Below are positions 5,551 to 5,716 of a stretch of 5,716 nt of DNA, piece after piece. The DNA is from Candidatus Caldarchaeum sp. (lineage in GTDB: Archaea; Thermoproteota; Nitrososphaeria_A; Caldarchaeales; Caldarchaeaceae), in the NCBI GenBank assembly GCA_025054795.1, contig JANWZU010000175.1, positions 1-5,716 of the forward strand, given 5' to 3'. The notes beneath the pieces were generated by a model, which worked only from the letters and a program-made list of their open reading frames with translations, had not been told where the DNA came from and ran no database searches. The position numbers were made by a program, and so were the translations under genes. How positions within the stretch are numbered: the stretch's first letter is position 1; every line of letters starts with the position of its first letter.

Positions 5551-5716
5551 GTGATCCCGCAAGAGGGAATTGAAAGACTATCAGGTATATTCACATGACC
5601 GTTGAATCACGCACCTATGTGATCCCGCAAGAGGGAATTGAAAGCTGACATGCTCTTGAAACCACCTTCCGTGTCGATGTAGAGAAAGTTCTCACCTTGG
5701 TGATCCCGCAAGAGGG
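5551..5716 (+). CRISPR. CRISPR array, leader-proximal end (continues past window)
   Basis: Three copies of an identical repeat are seen at 5551-5576, 5619-5644 and 5700-5716 (the last cut by the window end after 17 bases). The 26-base repeat starts GTGATCCCGC and ends GGAATTGAAAG. TCCC (repeat positions 5-8) can pair with GGGA (15-18) in a short hairpin. The terminal ATTGAAAG is the kind of 8-base 5' crRNA handle made by Cas6 in type I and III systems, so the array is read rightwards. Spacers are 5577-5618 (42 bases) and 5645-5699 (55 bases). No cas gene is present here; the only possible associated gene is the Csx1-like remnant upstream. As the first repeat follows the leader, these two spacers should be the most recently acquired. 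Confidence 0.95.

Overview
The window looks like a piece of a thermophilic archaeal chromosome. The evidence is TATA-like boxes (TTTATATA, TTTAAAA, TATAAATA) ahead of genes, an absence of Shine-Dalgarno sites, short or no 5' leaders, a Mer-like (F420-type) luciferase-fold oxidoreductase, a PAC2-family protein, and a CRISPR repeat ending in the archaeal/thermophile-style AATTGAAAG. Base composition is moderate (about half G+C by eye). A lineage near Thaumarchaeota/Aigarchaeota or Crenarchaeota would fit, but this is inference; nothing in the window fixes the taxon.

Left part (1-1910, minus strand): two genes 24 bases apart, probably one operon read leftwards. The first is a Mer-like LLM-class flavin/F420-dependent oxidoreductase. 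The second is a DUF6282 metal-dependent hydrolase-like protein that runs off the left edge. A TATA box inside the annotatable 5' end of the oxidoreductase suggests that translation starts at a TTG at 1862, not at the ATG at 1910.

Middle (1989-4880, plus strand): a divergently transcribed E1-alpha subunit of a thiamine-diphosphate 2-oxoacid dehydrogenase, without its usual E1-beta partner next to it. After a 172-base gap with its own promoter-like box come a PAC2-family protein and a closely linked membrane-anchored protein. The latter has a C-terminal end that looks like an alpha/alpha-toroid (terpenoid cyclase/glycosidase-like) repeat.

Right part (4881-5716): no intact gene. Two broken genes face each other and meet at about 5177-5187. 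One is a nucleotidyltransferase remnant on the plus strand with two in-frame stops. The other, on the minus strand, appears to be the C-terminal HEPN end of a Csx1-like CRISPR ancillary ribonuclease, keeping the R-x4-H signature. They are followed by an A/T-rich leader with a TATA box and the start of a CRISPR array (26-base repeats; two complete spacers of 42 and 55 bases; the third repeat is cut by the window end). The array reads rightwards.

The most interesting points are the Csx1-like remnant beside the CRISPR leader, and the second spacer. Its complement is open throughout and reads like the LYIDTEGGF Walker-B region of RecA/RadA-family ATPases, hinting at the kind of gene that was targeted.
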